A stretch of 64,000 nt of DNA from Halopenitus persicus (lineage in GTDB: Archaea; Halobacteriota; Halobacteria; Halobacteriales; Haloferacaceae). Shown here in pieces: positions 1-9,222 of this stretch (positions are counted from its first letter, which is position 1; each line of letters opens with the position of its first letter). The translations under genes were made by a program, and so were the position numbers. The stretch spans positions 279,213 to 343,212 of the forward strand of contig NZ_FNPC01000001.1 in the NCBI RefSeq assembly GCF_900107205.1, in the 5' to 3' direction. A model generated the notes under the pieces. The model made no database searches. It saw only the letters and a list, made by a program, of their open reading frames with translations, and was not told the origin of the DNA.

Positions 1-150
1 GCCGCCTCGGTCCCGGCCGGCCGTGCCCCCTCCGGGCTCCCGGTCGGCGCCCAGCTCGTCGGCTCGCGGTTCGACGAGGACGCGATCCTTGCCGCCAGCG
101 CCGCGGTCGAGCGCCGCGCGCCCTGGCGGGACGCGTATCCCGAGCTGTGA
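1..150 (+). CDS. Amidase signature family protein, C-terminal end (partial)
   Basis: The window opens inside an open frame that ends in TGA. The visible 49 residues contain the PAGRAPSGLPVGAQLVG segment followed by FDEDAILAASAAVE. This is the usual C-terminal signature of amidase/GatA-type enzymes, which hydrolyse amides or serve in Glu/Asp-tRNA amidotransferase. The catalytic Ser-Ser-Lys triad lies upstream of the window, so a free amidase and a GatA paralogue cannot be told apart. The identification as an amidase-family tail is firm; the substrate is unknown. Confidence 0.85.
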   Translation, partial: AASVPAGRAPSGLPVGAQLVGSRFDEDAILAASAAVERRAPWRDAYPEL

Positions 151-189
151 CGGCCCCCGAGTCGTGACGGCCCCCGAGTCGTGACGGAC
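147..189. repeat. 17-bp tandem repeat, about 2.5 copies
   Basis: The unit GTGACGGCCCCCGAGTC occurs twice perfectly (147-163, 164-180) and then partially (181-189). It begins inside the amidase stop codon and lies in the short spacer before the next gene. It is one of many short spacer repeats in this window. Confidence 0.8.
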
Positions 190-243
190 GTCCGACCCCT
201 CAGCCCGAGGAACCGTTTTCCGTAGCAGCGCCCTACACGGGGT

Positions 244-465
244 ATGTCGACGATCGTCACGACGCCCGACGCGGACGAACCGTGTGCGTACTGTGGGTCG
301 CACGTCTTCGACCACGACCCGGTCTGCGTCCGCGACTGCGAGGACGACTGCGGCTCGCCGACGTACTTCTGCAACCACGCCTGCCTCGCGGCGTACATCG
401 ACGAGCGCGACCTCGCGACGGGCGACGCGTGTGCGTGGACGCCCGACGACGGCGACCGTTGCTAG
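244..465 (+). CDS. Small cysteine-rich zinc-site protein
   Basis: A 73-residue acidic protein with eight cysteines and three histidines, arranged as CAYC, C-x3-C-x3-C, a CNHAC cluster and two later single cysteines. The spacing suggests one or two bound zinc ions. Haloarchaea encode many such stand-alone zinc-finger-like proteins of unknown role. Codon use matches the host (G/C at third positions), which supports real coding over the overlapping frames. No partner is evident: the neighbours are an amidase end and a long AT-rich gap. The function is not known. Confidence 0.7.
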   Translation: MSTIVTTPDADEPCAYCGSHVFDHDPVCVRDCEDDCGSPTYFCNHACLAAYIDERDLATGDACAWTPDDGDRC

Positions 466-878
466 CCGGGGCGGAAGGAGGTTCTCCGAACCGCGTCTTT
501 CGCCCTATCCACAATCGACTGAATTATAGTAATTATGATTAGTTAACTATCTAATAATATATTTGTTACTTCCCAGTCCGGTTGATTACGTCGACTCCGA
601 TCGCATACTGACGGTCGCGGCGTGAGGGACGAGGATGCCGATGAAACTCAGATTCAACGACGTCGTATACTATTAACGATTTAAATTATGCTTCTAATCC
701 TCATCGATGCTATATCTGGTCATCAATACTGGTAATACAGTTGCTATTTCAGGATCCGGGGAGAGGGATGAGCCGTTCGTATGTCGGGATCGCCGTGATC
801 GAGTTTTTCGTCGACCGTAAGCCGTGAACAGCTATACTGACTGAAGTCAGGATGAGAAACAATGCTTAAAATTGATAT
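466..878. other. AT-rich intergenic stretch, no gene seen
   Basis: About 410 bases without a convincing open frame. From about 525 the base composition falls sharply, with runs such as taattatgattagttaact and gatttaaattatgc. This marks the boundary between the GC-rich backbone and the lower-GC catabolic island that follows. No tRNA, repeat or clear terminator was recognised. Confidence 0.6.
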
Positions 879-1253
879 TTATTCGGAAGTGAGCGGAATC
901 CCGTCGTCTTCGACCGGCGGAGCACCAACGACGAGCCACACGTGCTGGTGTTGATCGTCGTTGCGCAACTGCCGCGGCGTATCCGGGGGGATCCGCACCG
1001 CGGAGTCAGTCGGAACGGTGACGAGCTCTCCGTCGATCCGGATCTGGCACGGTCCTGCAAGGGGGATATAGAGTTCCTCCTGTCGGTCCTGTTTATGGGG
1101 TGCCATCGCGTCGCCGGGATCGAGATACCAGACCCTCGCTCGAACCTCCTCGCACCCGAGTCGTTCGGTCAGATCAATGCCCGGAACCCCGGATATTCGG
1201 GACGGTTCCGTCGGCGTATCGTCGAACTCCACCATCGTGAATTCTCGAGTCAT
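879..1253 (-). CDS. Cupin-fold protein
   Basis: A 124-residue single-domain cupin. The core reads VWYLDPGDAMAPHKQDRQEE followed by LYIPLAGPCQIRIDG and later PDTPRQLRN. H and E residues sit at the usual metal-binding positions of cupin motif 1. It ends the minus-strand series of the catabolic island, with a 32-base gap behind the thiamine-diphosphate enzyme, so it is probably co-transcribed. Small cupins in such clusters often isomerise or decarboxylate small acids or bind a ligand. Which applies here cannot be read from sequence. The start MTREFTMVEF is the first ATG; the second Met is possible. Confidence 0.8.
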   Translation of the reverse strand: MTREFTMVEFDDTPTEPSRISGVPGIDLTERLGCEEVRARVWYLDPGDAMAPHKQDRQEELYIPLAGPCQIRIDGELVTVPTDSAVRIPPDTPRQLRNDDQHQHVWLVVGAPPVEDDGIPLTSE

Positions 1254-1285
1254 ACCCGTTGTGCCTCCGTTGATTGATTTGTGTT

Positions 1286-2956
1286 CTAGTCTTCAACGCG
1301 GACGTCGACGAGCGCAGGCTTGTCCGTCGTCACTGCTTCGCGAAGTGTTGATTCGAGCAGTTCGATGTCCCGGACCGAATCGGCGACCACACCCTGGCTG
1401 TGGGTGTTTTCGGCGATGTCGAACTCGGGATCGATGTCCATTCCGACGTAGTCGTAATCGTCGTCGGTTCCACCGAAGATCTCCAACATCCCGTCCTTGA
1501 GGATCCGGTAGTTCCGGTTGTTTGGAACGACGACGGTCACGTCGACGCCGTATCGAGCCGCGGTGTACATCGTTTGTGGGTAATACAAAAACGATCCGTC
1601 TCCGATGAATCCGATGACGGAGCGTTTCTCGCCACTCTGTGAAACCGCGATGCCCGCCCCGACGGCGGCGGGGAGCGCATAGCCTAGGCCGCCGTTTTTA
1701 TTGGCGATGAACTGTTCGGGATCAAGCGGCCACCGAGTGAGGAGTGGGTACTTGCTGGTGTTGCTCTCGTTGACGACGAGCGCGTCGGGTGCGACGGTAG
1801 CCAGCGTCTCCGCGAGCGCCGGTTTGGAGATCGACGGTGCGTCCACGTCCGCGGTCGGATGGAACGGCTCCATCTCCTCGCGTCGCTCCGGAATCCGTCC
1901 GTACCGACGCTCACGTTCCGCCTCCGAAACGTCAACCAGACCGGCGATCTCGGACATCACGCTCCCCGGGTCGCCGACGATCGCGATATCCGCGGGCTCG
2001 TTTTTTCCGAGTTCCCAAGCCTCATCGCCGATATGGATCGTCGTCGCGTCATCCGGAACGAACGCCTCGTCATATGGAATGTACGGAACGTTCGTCGAAC
2101 ATCCGACGAAAACGAGCGCATCGGAATCGAGCGCGACTCGGGCCATGTCCGGATCCGGCGCAATGAAGGAGACCCACTGGTCGTCGCCGGGCGGATAATT
2201 GATCTCGCCCGTGGCCATCTCGCTGTACACCGGCATCCCCGTTTCGGCTGCGAGCGTGGTTGCGGCTTCGATCCCGCGAGGACCGGTTCGTGCAACTTGG
2301 TCGCCCAAAACCAGGACGGGATCGGTCGCGTTTTCGAGCTCACGAACAGCCGCTTCGATCTGCTGGCGATCACCACGTCCGGCGGCGGGTATCCCACCGA
2401 GTCGCTCGGGTCGTTCATCCGTCTCGGCCATCATCACGTCGATCGGAAATCCCAGGAAGACGGGGGCGGTTGGCGGGGTCAAAGCGGTTCGGATCGCCCG
2501 CCGGAGCATCGTCGGCAGCGCGGAGACGTCCTCGACGACGGCGCTCCATTTCGTGTATTCCTCGGCCATCTTCACGAGATCGCCCGAGAGGATCGGTTCC
2601 TCGTGTCGATGGCTCGTGCCGTGTTCGCCCGCGGTCACGAGCAGCGGAACGCCGCTTTGATGCGCGTTTTGGAGGTTTCCAAGTCCGTGTGCGAGCCCCG
2701 GCGCAACGTGAAGGTTGACGACACCGAGCGGAAACGCGTCTCCTTTGTGGGCGTGATATCGACGGGTACTCGCGTACCCAGCAGCCATCCCAACCGCAAT
2801 ATCCTCGTGTAAACCCAGAACGTACTGGAGTTCGGAGTCGCCGAGCGCGTTGAGCAATGGCACTTCCGTCGTTCCCGGATTGCCGAAGACGTGAGTGACT
2901 CCATACGACTCCAGTGCGTCGACGACTAGATCCGAGCCTGTATAGTTTGATGACAT
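1286..2956 (-). CDS. Thiamine diphosphate-dependent enzyme, benzoylformate decarboxylase/acetolactate synthase-like
   Basis: A 556-residue protein with the three domains of the ThDP decarboxylase/synthase superfamily. The N-terminal pyrimidine-binding domain has FGNPGTTEVP and the catalytic glutamate in GLHEDIAVGMAAGYA. A central Rossmann-like domain spans about residues 190-340. The C-terminal diphosphate domain has GDGSFLYYPQTMYTAARYG and VVPNN. The NPGTTE and HEDIAVGMAAGYA segments resemble benzoylformate decarboxylases more than anabolic acetolactate synthases, and no small regulatory subunit lies nearby. It is placed between an M20 hydrolase and a cupin in an import and breakdown cluster, so it probably acts on a 2-oxo acid made by the pathway. 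The substrate is inferred only. Confidence 0.85.
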   Translation of the reverse strand: MSSNYTGSDLVVDALESYGVTHVFGNPGTTEVPLLNALGDSELQYVLGLHEDIAVGMAAGYASTRRYHAHKGDAFPLGVVNLHVAPGLAHGLGNLQNAHQSGVPLLVTAGEHGTSHRHEEPILSGDLVKMAEEYTKWSAVVEDVSALPTMLRRAIRTALTPPTAPVFLGFPIDVMMAETDERPERLGGIPAAGRGDRQQIEAAVRELENATDPVLVLGDQVARTGPRGIEAATTLAAETGMPVYSEMATGEINYPPGDDQWVSFIAPDPDMARVALDSDALVFVGCSTNVPYIPYDEAFVPDDATTIHIGDEAWELGKNEPADIAIVGDPGSVMSEIAGLVDVSEAERERRYGRIPERREEMEPFHPTADVDAPSISKPALAETLATVAPDALVVNESNTSKYPLLTRWPLDPEQFIANKNGGLGYALPAAVGAGIAVSQSGEKRSVIGFIGDGSFLYYPQTMYTAARYGVDVTVVVPNNRNYRILKDGMLEIFGGTDDDYDYVGMDIDPEFDIAENTHSQGVVADSVRDIELLESTLREAVTTDKPALVDVRVED

Positions 2957-3008
2957 ATTCGATGACAGTTGATGGTTCGTAATGATTCAGTGATCGACTT
3001 CGGTTCGG

Positions 3009-4622
3009 TCAGTCTGTTCCCTCATAAGGTTTGTTTCCGTTCCACGTTCGAGATGGCGTCGCCAGTGACCACTCCCTCCCGCGTGGCGTTTCAACGTATT
3101 CGGGCCACGGCAGGTCCGTCGGCGGCGTGTGGTCTTCCGGCAGCAGCGGCGACACCCAGTCGTTCCCGCCGATGCCGCCACCGGTCCGTTCGCGGAACTC
3201 CTCCGTCGCAGCCTCGAGAGCGTCCGGACGGACGAACAGATCGAGCATCGTTCCGGCGATCGTTTTACTGGCGGTGAACATCCCTGGATGCGTTACTTCG
3301 GGCACGCCACCGATCGCGTTATAGGCCCATTCCGGGTAACTGTAGTCCTCGGTCGGCGGGTCAAGCCACGGCCGGCCGGTGTACAGGCGAACCGTTGGAG
3401 CGTGCCATGTATAATCGACGTAGTCGTCGGAGGTGAAGTTTTGCTGCCATTCCGGAAGTCCGCGACGGAGCTGGGCCTCGTAGTCTTGCGGCTCGATGAG
3501 TTCTTCCGCTCCGTCGTTGAAGGGGTTCTCCATCGGCTCGACGTCCAGATTCCGCTGTATCTCTCGACCGAATTCACGGGCCTCCTCGCTCAACTCCGGC
3601 GCGCCGGCCTGTTTGAGGTTCTCGTAAGTGAGCGTTGAAAGGGTGTGATTAGTCAGCCCGACGCGCGTTTTGGTAACCCAGGTCTCCGACAGCGAACAAT
3701 GGGAAACCGACGCTGCGTGTTCGGCGTTTTGTCGTAGGATTTCGTAGATCCGTTGTTGAATGTCGAGGGTCGGAGCACGCCAGCAGTATTGTATCTGCCC
3801 GATGCGTGGCGCGAGGTTATCCGACGTTTTCTGACCCGCATTCATCACGTGTTCGTTCACGATCCACGTGCCGGTGTGGGGAAACATCGCTTCCTTCGTG
3901 TGCTTCGTGTTCGTATACATAAGGGAGATGGCGTCCAGAGCCCCGGGTGCGCGTGCCCCTGCATGCCACGGCCCCATATCCGGTAGCACGCTCGGGTCCG
4001 ACCACGTTTCCGGCTCATCACATTCGAAGGTGAACACGACGCTCCAATACGATCCACACTGGGTGTCCCAGACCGTGGTATTCGTCGGGTACGGGTGATA
4101 GGAGATGTGGGCATCGTGGTCCTCAAAGTAGCCTTTCGTCGCGTGGACCGGTTTGGAGGCACAGATCTTCTCCGCCGGTTCTCCGAAGTATCGGATCCGA
4201 CCGTCGAGATCGAACTCCTCCATCGCGTTCTTCGCCGCGAGAACCCCCCCGAGGGTTCCCACCCCAAGTATGGAGTGAGGATCCGTGTGCCCTGCTGCAT
4301 ACGGATGAAGGCCTTCACGAGGCGCTTCGTACGGGACGCGTTGTTGTGAGTTTCCCGGCACCGCGTCGTACTCGGCATACGTCGCCAGCGTCGGCTCACC
4401 GGTCCCCCATTCGGCAAGGAACGCCGTTGGCATATCAGCGGTGCCGACCTCAACCTCGAAGTCGTGTTCTTCGAGCACTTCTCGATACGCACGCGCTGAT
4501 TTGTACTCCCGAAACGCCGGTTCGGCATACTCCCAGATCTCCTGCTCGAACTCGGCGAGCCAATCTTGATTCTGCTCTAACCAGTCGATAGCGAACGCTT
4601 TGGCAGCCTCGGCTTCCACCAT
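3009..4622 (-). CDS. M20-family amidohydrolase, AbgB-like
   Basis: A 537-residue metallohydrolase of the M20 peptidase group, with the closest likeness to p-aminobenzoyl-glutamate hydrolase subunit B. Visible features are YAEYDAVPGNSQ, AAGHTDPHSILGVGTLGGVL in the first metal region, and FGEPAEKICASKP matching the family GxPAEE element. The central part (about 190-320) fits the dimerisation domain. The metal-site region reads GHTDPHS instead of the common GCGHN, which may indicate an unusual substrate. It follows the ABC importer on the same strand after a 262-base AT-rich gap with its own TATA-like sequences. It may deacylate the imported compound. Confidence 0.8.
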   Translation of the reverse strand: MVEAEAAKAFAIDWLEQNQDWLAEFEQEIWEYAEPAFREYKSARAYREVLEEHDFEVEVGTADMPTAFLAEWGTGEPTLATYAEYDAVPGNSQQRVPYEAPREGLHPYAAGHTDPHSILGVGTLGGVLAAKNAMEEFDLDGRIRYFGEPAEKICASKPVHATKGYFEDHDAHISYHPYPTNTTVWDTQCGSYWSVVFTFECDEPETWSDPSVLPDMGPWHAGARAPGALDAISLMYTNTKHTKEAMFPHTGTWIVNEHVMNAGQKTSDNLAPRIGQIQYCWRAPTLDIQQRIYEILRQNAEHAASVSHCSLSETWVTKTRVGLTNHTLSTLTYENLKQAGAPELSEEAREFGREIQRNLDVEPMENPFNDGAEELIEPQDYEAQLRRGLPEWQQNFTSDDYVDYTWHAPTVRLYTGRPWLDPPTEDYSYPEWAYNAIGGVPEVTHPGMFTASKTIAGTMLDLFVRPDALEAATEEFRERTGGGIGGNDWVSPLLPEDHTPPTDLPWPEYVETPRGREWSLATPSRTWNGNKPYEGTD

Positions 4623-4884
4623 AGGCCGTAGTTCAAATGCCGATTATAAAATAATATCTATTGATATTATATATAAAATATATTTAATACACGATCGGGG
4701 AACGGGCATATACTCCGACCAGGTAGCCGGAGCGGCTTTCTACCGCAATGATGGTCTCCGCAAGCTCAATATCAGCGCAGTTCGTCATCGGCGGCACCTG
4801 ACAGAAGCGCCGTGAACTGCACGACGAACCGGGCATCTATGCCGGTGAGAAACGTGGCTGACGAAATTGAGACCTGCAACGGAA

Positions 4885-5730
4885 TTAATCCAGTACTCGT
4901 TGGGAAAGCTTCTCTCCGATTACGGCAACCGTCAATGAGAACCCAACGATCACGGTTCCGATCGCGTTCACGGAGGGATCGATACCCGTTCGAATCATTG
5001 AGTAAATGAACACGGGGAGCGTGTCCGTTCCGAAACTCGTCCAAAAGAACGTCTGAGTGAAGTTGTCAAACGAGATCGTGAACGCGAACAGCATTCCGCC
5101 GAGGATACCGGGGACGACGATCGGGAACGTGACTTCGTAGAACGTTCGAATCTCCGACGCACCGAGATTTTGCGCCGCTTCCTCAAGTGATCGGTCGAAA
5201 CCGTAGAGCTGGCTCGAAACGATCGTCACGACGAACGGTATCGTGATGAGAATATGGCCAAGGACCACGGACCAGAACGTCCCATAGATTCCGAGCAGAC
5301 TGTAGAGGGTTGCAACGGCGATCCCCGTCACGATCCACGGAACGACGAGCGGAAGCAGGAAGGCCGTATTTAATTTGTCAGTCGAGAGCCACCGGATGTG
5401 GAGGTCGTGTCGAACCATTCCGAACGCCGCGAGCGTCCCGATGACTCCCGCTCCGATCGAGGACAACGTCGCGATCTTCAGACTGGTGAAAAGGGCGGAT
5501 ATCAGCTCCTCGTTGTAGTTTGGCGGGAGTATCTCCGCGTACCACTGAAGACTAATCCCCGGCATCGGAAACGTCGGCACCTGATCCGGCGTGAACGACA
5601 ACAGCACGACGACGCCGATCGGGACGTAAAGGAACGTGAAAAGCAACAGTGTGTGGACTTTCAGAAGCCGGGTACTGAATCCATCAGAGAGGTCGATGTT
5701 GGAACTGAGCGTTCGAATCAGTCCCATCAC
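4885..5730 (-). CDS. ABC transporter permease, PotC-like
   Basis: A 281-residue inner-membrane permease with about six hydrophobic helices. The EAA loop, EEAAQNLGASEIRTFYEVTFP, is the docking site for the ATPase. Sequence and gene order (ATPase, PotB, PotC) match spermidine/putrescine-type importers. It overlaps the upstream permease gene by 4 bases (ATGA), so the two are translationally coupled. The real substrate is likely a cationic nitrogen compound, judging from the neighbouring amidinohydrolase-fold enzyme, but that is inference. Confidence 0.9.
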   Translation of the reverse strand: MMGLIRTLSSNIDLSDGFSTRLLKVHTLLLFTFLYVPIGVVVLLSFTPDQVPTFPMPGISLQWYAEILPPNYNEELISALFTSLKIATLSSIGAGVIGTLAAFGMVRHDLHIRWLSTDKLNTAFLLPLVVPWIVTGIAVATLYSLLGIYGTFWSVVLGHILITIPFVVTIVSSQLYGFDRSLEEAAQNLGASEIRTFYEVTFPIVVPGILGGMLFAFTISFDNFTQTFFWTSFGTDTLPVFIYSMIRTGIDPSVNAIGTVIVGFSLTVAVIGEKLSQRVLD

Positions 5731-6647
5731 GCGTCACCTCCGGATCCGTAGAGTTCATCGAGTCCGATTTGGCGGTTGAACAGGTACACGATAGTCACCA
5801 CGAGGGCGATGAAGATGACGGATATTGCTCCTCCAAGCCCCCAGGATTGGAGTTCATTGAACATCTGTCCGATGATGTTTCCGATCATGATATTCTGCTG
5901 GCCGCCGAGCAGCGACGGCGTGACGAACGCTCCGAACGACATCACGAACACGAGCAATACCCCCGCCGCGACGCCCGGAAGGCTCTGCGGGAACGTGATC
6001 TCCGAGAACGCCACCAGTTTGTTCGCTCCGAGGTTCTTTGCGGCTTCGATACCTGATCGGTCGACATTGTTCAACGAGATGTAGATCGGGATGACCATAA
6101 ATGGGAGAAAAACGTGGACGAGGCCGATGGCGATCGCGGATTTCGAGTACAGCAGATCTAACGGGGAGTTAATCACGCCTGTAATATCGACGAGAAGATA
6201 ATTTATGAGCCCGTTCGATCCGAGGATGAGGCGCCACGCGTAGGTTCGTACCACCACGTTGATCCAGAACGGCAGTATCATCAACAGCAGGTAGAGGGAT
6301 TTCCACTTACTGTCCATAATCGTCAAGTAGTATGCGGCGGGGTATCCCAAGGCGAGTGCTGCGGCGGTCGTGATGACCGCGATGATGAACGAATCCAGGA
6401 GAACCGAGAGATAGAATCCGGTTTCGAAGAATTCTCTGTAATGCTGGAGCGTGAACGTTGACTCGGCGGAGACTGGTGCAGGATCGAGAAAGCTGTAGAG
6501 GAGAACGATCCCGAGTGAGCCACCCAGTAATATGGTGATCAGCGTTATTCCCGGGAGAATCTCGAGTAACCCCAGCCGCCCCTCCTCGCGTTTGAAATAG
6601 ACGCTCGCCGTTCGGTTTAACTCATCGAACTTATTTTTGATTGACAT
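5727..6647 (-). CDS. ABC transporter permease, PotB-like
   Basis: About 306 residues with six or more hydrophobic segments. The EAA loop IEAAKNLGANKLVAFSEITF is near the C-terminal third, which places it in the PotB group. An open frame continues further upstream, but the ATG at 6645-6647 (MSIKNKF) is preferred because it lies only 4 bases behind the ATPase stop codon, and the extra residues upstream would overlap the ATPase gene. It forms the channel together with the PotC-like partner. Confidence 0.9.
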   Translation of the reverse strand: MSIKNKFDELNRTASVYFKREEGRLGLLEILPGITLITILLGGSLGIVLLYSFLDPAPVSAESTFTLQHYREFFETGFYLSVLLDSFIIAVITTAAALALGYPAAYYLTIMDSKWKSLYLLLMILPFWINVVVRTYAWRLILGSNGLINYLLVDITGVINSPLDLLYSKSAIAIGLVHVFLPFMVIPIYISLNNVDRSGIEAAKNLGANKLVAFSEITFPQSLPGVAAGVLLVFVMSFGAFVTPSLLGGQQNIMIGNIIGQMFNELQSWGLGGAISVIFIALVVTIVYLFNRQIGLDELYGSGGDA

Positions 6648-6651
6648 CTGT

Positions 6652-7785
6652 TTAGGATTCTTGCAGAAGTATGCTGGCCTCTGTTTTCCAATTGACCGTG
6701 ACCGAATCTCCCGGTTGGTAACGACCACCAGCCGTTCTTCCGTTCGCTTGTACGAGGAATTCGCGACCGTTCACGTCGATGAGAATGTTCGCACTCTTCC
6801 CGAGGAAGTTTATCGCCTCGATCGTTCCTTGGAGGGAGATCCCTTCCTCAAGCTTCGTGTCCAGCTGGGAGTCCGCCGGACGAACGTTGACGTTGACCCG
6901 GGCGTCCACCTGAAGCTCACGTCCAGCCACCGAACGCGGGAGATCGATCTCATCTCCCGTGTCCTCAAGCTCAACCGTATATTGGGAATCCGTCTTTGAC
7001 ACGATGGTCCCCGGTAACGCATTGATGTCTCCGATGAAGTCGGCGACGAACTGGTTTGACGGTCCGTGATAGATCTCGTACGGTTCCCCGATCTGCTCCA
7101 TTTCACCCTTATTTAGCACCAGTATCCGGTCACTCATTGACATCGCCTCCTCCTGATCGTGAGTGACGTAGATCGTGGTGATCCCCAGCTCGTTCTGGAT
7201 CCGCTTGAGTTCAAAGCGCATCTCCTCCCGCAGCTTGCGGTCGAGATTCGATAACGGCTCATCCAACAACAACACCGAGGGTTCAACGACCAGTGCGCGT
7301 GCGAGTGCGACTCGCTGCTGTTGCCCGCCCGAAAGTTCCGTGGGATTTCGATCCTCGGTTCCCGGAAGATTCACCAGCGAGAGTATATCCGCGACTCGTT
7401 TTTCACGCTCCTCCTCCGGGACCCCCTGCATTTTGAGCCCGAACGCGACGTTTTCGCCGACGGTTTTGTGTGGAAAGAGGGCGTACCCTTGGAATACCAT
7501 ACCAATATCCCGTTCATACGCGGGAACCTGACTGACGTCTTCGTCCTCGAGGTGGATCCGTCCCCGAGTCGGCCGTTCAAACCCGGCTATCATTCGAAGG
7601 GTTGTGGTTTTTCCACACCCACTCGGTCCCACGATCGAGAAGAACTCCCCATCCCGTACCTCGATCGAAACGCCGTCAACCGCCGTCACATCCCCGAACT
7701 CTTTGACTATGGAATCGAGCGTAACGACTGCCTTTCGATCGTCACGTGACGACGTCGGCTCCGTCTGCTGTAGCGTTGGTGTCAT
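6652..7785 (-). CDS. ABC transporter ATP-binding protein, PotA-like
   Basis: A 377-residue ATPase. Walker A is GPSGCGKTT, the Q-loop region is GMVFQGYALFPH, the signature is LSGGQQQRVALARAL, and Walker B is VLLLDEPLSNLD with the switch histidine in TIYVTHDQEEA. After about residue 260 comes a TOBE regulatory domain, as in PotA, FbpC and MalK types. It lies between the binding protein (14 bases upstream) and the permeases (4 bases downstream), giving the complete order binding protein, ATPase, permease, permease. It powers import of the substrate by ATP hydrolysis. Confidence 0.93.
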   Translation of the reverse strand: MTPTLQQTEPTSSRDDRKAVVTLDSIVKEFGDVTAVDGVSIEVRDGEFFSIVGPSGCGKTTTLRMIAGFERPTRGRIHLEDEDVSQVPAYERDIGMVFQGYALFPHKTVGENVAFGLKMQGVPEEEREKRVADILSLVNLPGTEDRNPTELSGGQQQRVALARALVVEPSVLLLDEPLSNLDRKLREEMRFELKRIQNELGITTIYVTHDQEEAMSMSDRILVLNKGEMEQIGEPYEIYHGPSNQFVADFIGDINALPGTIVSKTDSQYTVELEDTGDEIDLPRSVAGRELQVDARVNVNVRPADSQLDTKLEEGISLQGTIEAINFLGKSANILIDVNGREFLVQANGRTAGGRYQPGDSVTVNWKTEASILLQES

Positions 7786-7799
7786 ATGCGGTCACTATG

Positions 7800-8933
7800 T
7801 TACTGCCGAATGCGCTGCTGGAACTCTCTTGCCCAATCGGACTGATTGTCCATAAGCGCGTGGCCGTCGAAGAACTCCAGACGATCTTGCTGCTGATAAT
7901 CCGGGTTGTCTCGGACGATTTGCGGGAGTTCGTCCATCTCCGTCGTTGGGACGTATCCGATGGCTTCGCCGTAGTCGTATTGTGCCTGCTCGGAGAGACT
8001 GTAATCGATGAACTTCTCGGCGGTGTAGCGACGATCCGTCGTCTCGGAAACGCTCCAGCCGCTCGTGGCCATCGTCGTTCCTTCCTCCGGGATGATGTAC
8101 TCGATCGGAACGTCGTCCTCATTGTGGAGCGTCGTTGCTCTCCCATACCACATCATTCCGATGTATGCAGTCCCGTTCGCGAAGGCATCCTGGATGGTTC
8201 CTCCGGTGTCCGCCCACTCAAAGATGTATTCGTTTTGCTCCTCTACACGTTCCCAGATCTGATTCAGCTTTGATTCGGTATCCGTTCCGAGGTCGCTGAC
8301 GTTGACGCCGATATCAACGCCGGCCACGCCGAGCACCCGATCGATCCACGACGCATTGATCGCGTGTCCCTGCGCCTCCTCCGTGAGCATATCGTCCCAC
8401 TCCGTCGGCGTCTCCAGCTGTTCCGTATTATACGTCATTCCGTCCGCGAAGTATTGGAACGGTGCGTAGCTCGCTCCGTTTTCGGTCGGGTCCCATCGAG
8501 CGTTTCGTGGGTCGAACCGGTCCTGATACCGTTCGAGGTTCGGGATGTTTTCCGGCCGAAGCTCCAGCATTAGATCGGCTTCGTACGCCGTTGGAACAGC
8601 GGTGTTATCCAGGATGAGAACGTCAACATCGACTTCTCCGGCCTGCAGCTGGGAGATGAGACCCCAGTTTGATGGGAAATCTCCGGAGACGATCTCGACG
8701 CCGTATTCCTCCTCAAAACCGTCAAGCACGGTGCTCGTGATTGCGTTGCCCATCGCCCCGCCGTACGTTGAAACACGAAGCTCGTCGGCCAACTCCGGGT
8801 CACCGTCGACGGTTCCGGTTTGAGCGCCGCCGTTACCATTGCCCCCATCGCCATTACCCAAACAGCCGCTGAGGCCAGCAACCATCGACGATGCAACCCC
8901 CGCTGACTGAATGAATCGTCTTCTTGAACGCAT
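7800..8933 (-). CDS. ABC transporter substrate-binding lipoprotein, PotD-like
   Basis: About 377 residues. The N-terminus is a Tat lipoprotein signal: RSRRRFIQ, a hydrophobic stretch, then the lipobox LSGC and a Gly/Asn linker. The mature part begins LADELRVSTYGGAMGNAI and has SNWGLISQLQAGEVDVDVLI, as in polyamine or iron-type periplasmic binding proteins (extracytoplasmic solute-binding family 1). The frame is open for 29 more codons upstream, but the Met directly before RSRRRF is chosen because it places the twin arginines correctly. It captures the solute outside the cell for the permease pair. Confidence 0.9.
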   Translation of the reverse strand: MRSRRRFIQSAGVASSMVAGLSGCLGNGDGGNGNGGAQTGTVDGDPELADELRVSTYGGAMGNAITSTVLDGFEEEYGVEIVSGDFPSNWGLISQLQAGEVDVDVLILDNTAVPTAYEADLMLELRPENIPNLERYQDRFDPRNARWDPTENGASYAPFQYFADGMTYNTEQLETPTEWDDMLTEEAQGHAINASWIDRVLGVAGVDIGVNVSDLGTDTESKLNQIWERVEEQNEYIFEWADTGGTIQDAFANGTAYIGMMWYGRATTLHNEDDVPIEYIIPEEGTTMATSGWSVSETTDRRYTAEKFIDYSLSEQAQYDYGEAIGYVPTTEMDELPQIVRDNPDYQQQDRLEFFDGHALMDNQSDWAREFQQRIRQ

Positions 8934-9222
8934 CAAAGCGATCTGTATAGCCCATCCATATAAATTTATCCCAGATCGAAACAATAATACACCTCCATCC
9001 CGCGGTGGTGTGAAGGTCAACTGCGAGAACGTTGGATGTGTGGGATATACGATCGCTTCGTCGAACGTGGTCCAGGATGCTCACATATCGCGGTAGATGA
9101 TTTTTGGATTGGCATCAGGAGAAACGAATAATTCAGCAGGAGTATACCCGACTCCTTTTTGCTGCCAGGCTCAATCGACGCCGTTCGCCACGTTAACCGT
9201 CAGTCCCTTCGAAATCGGCCGA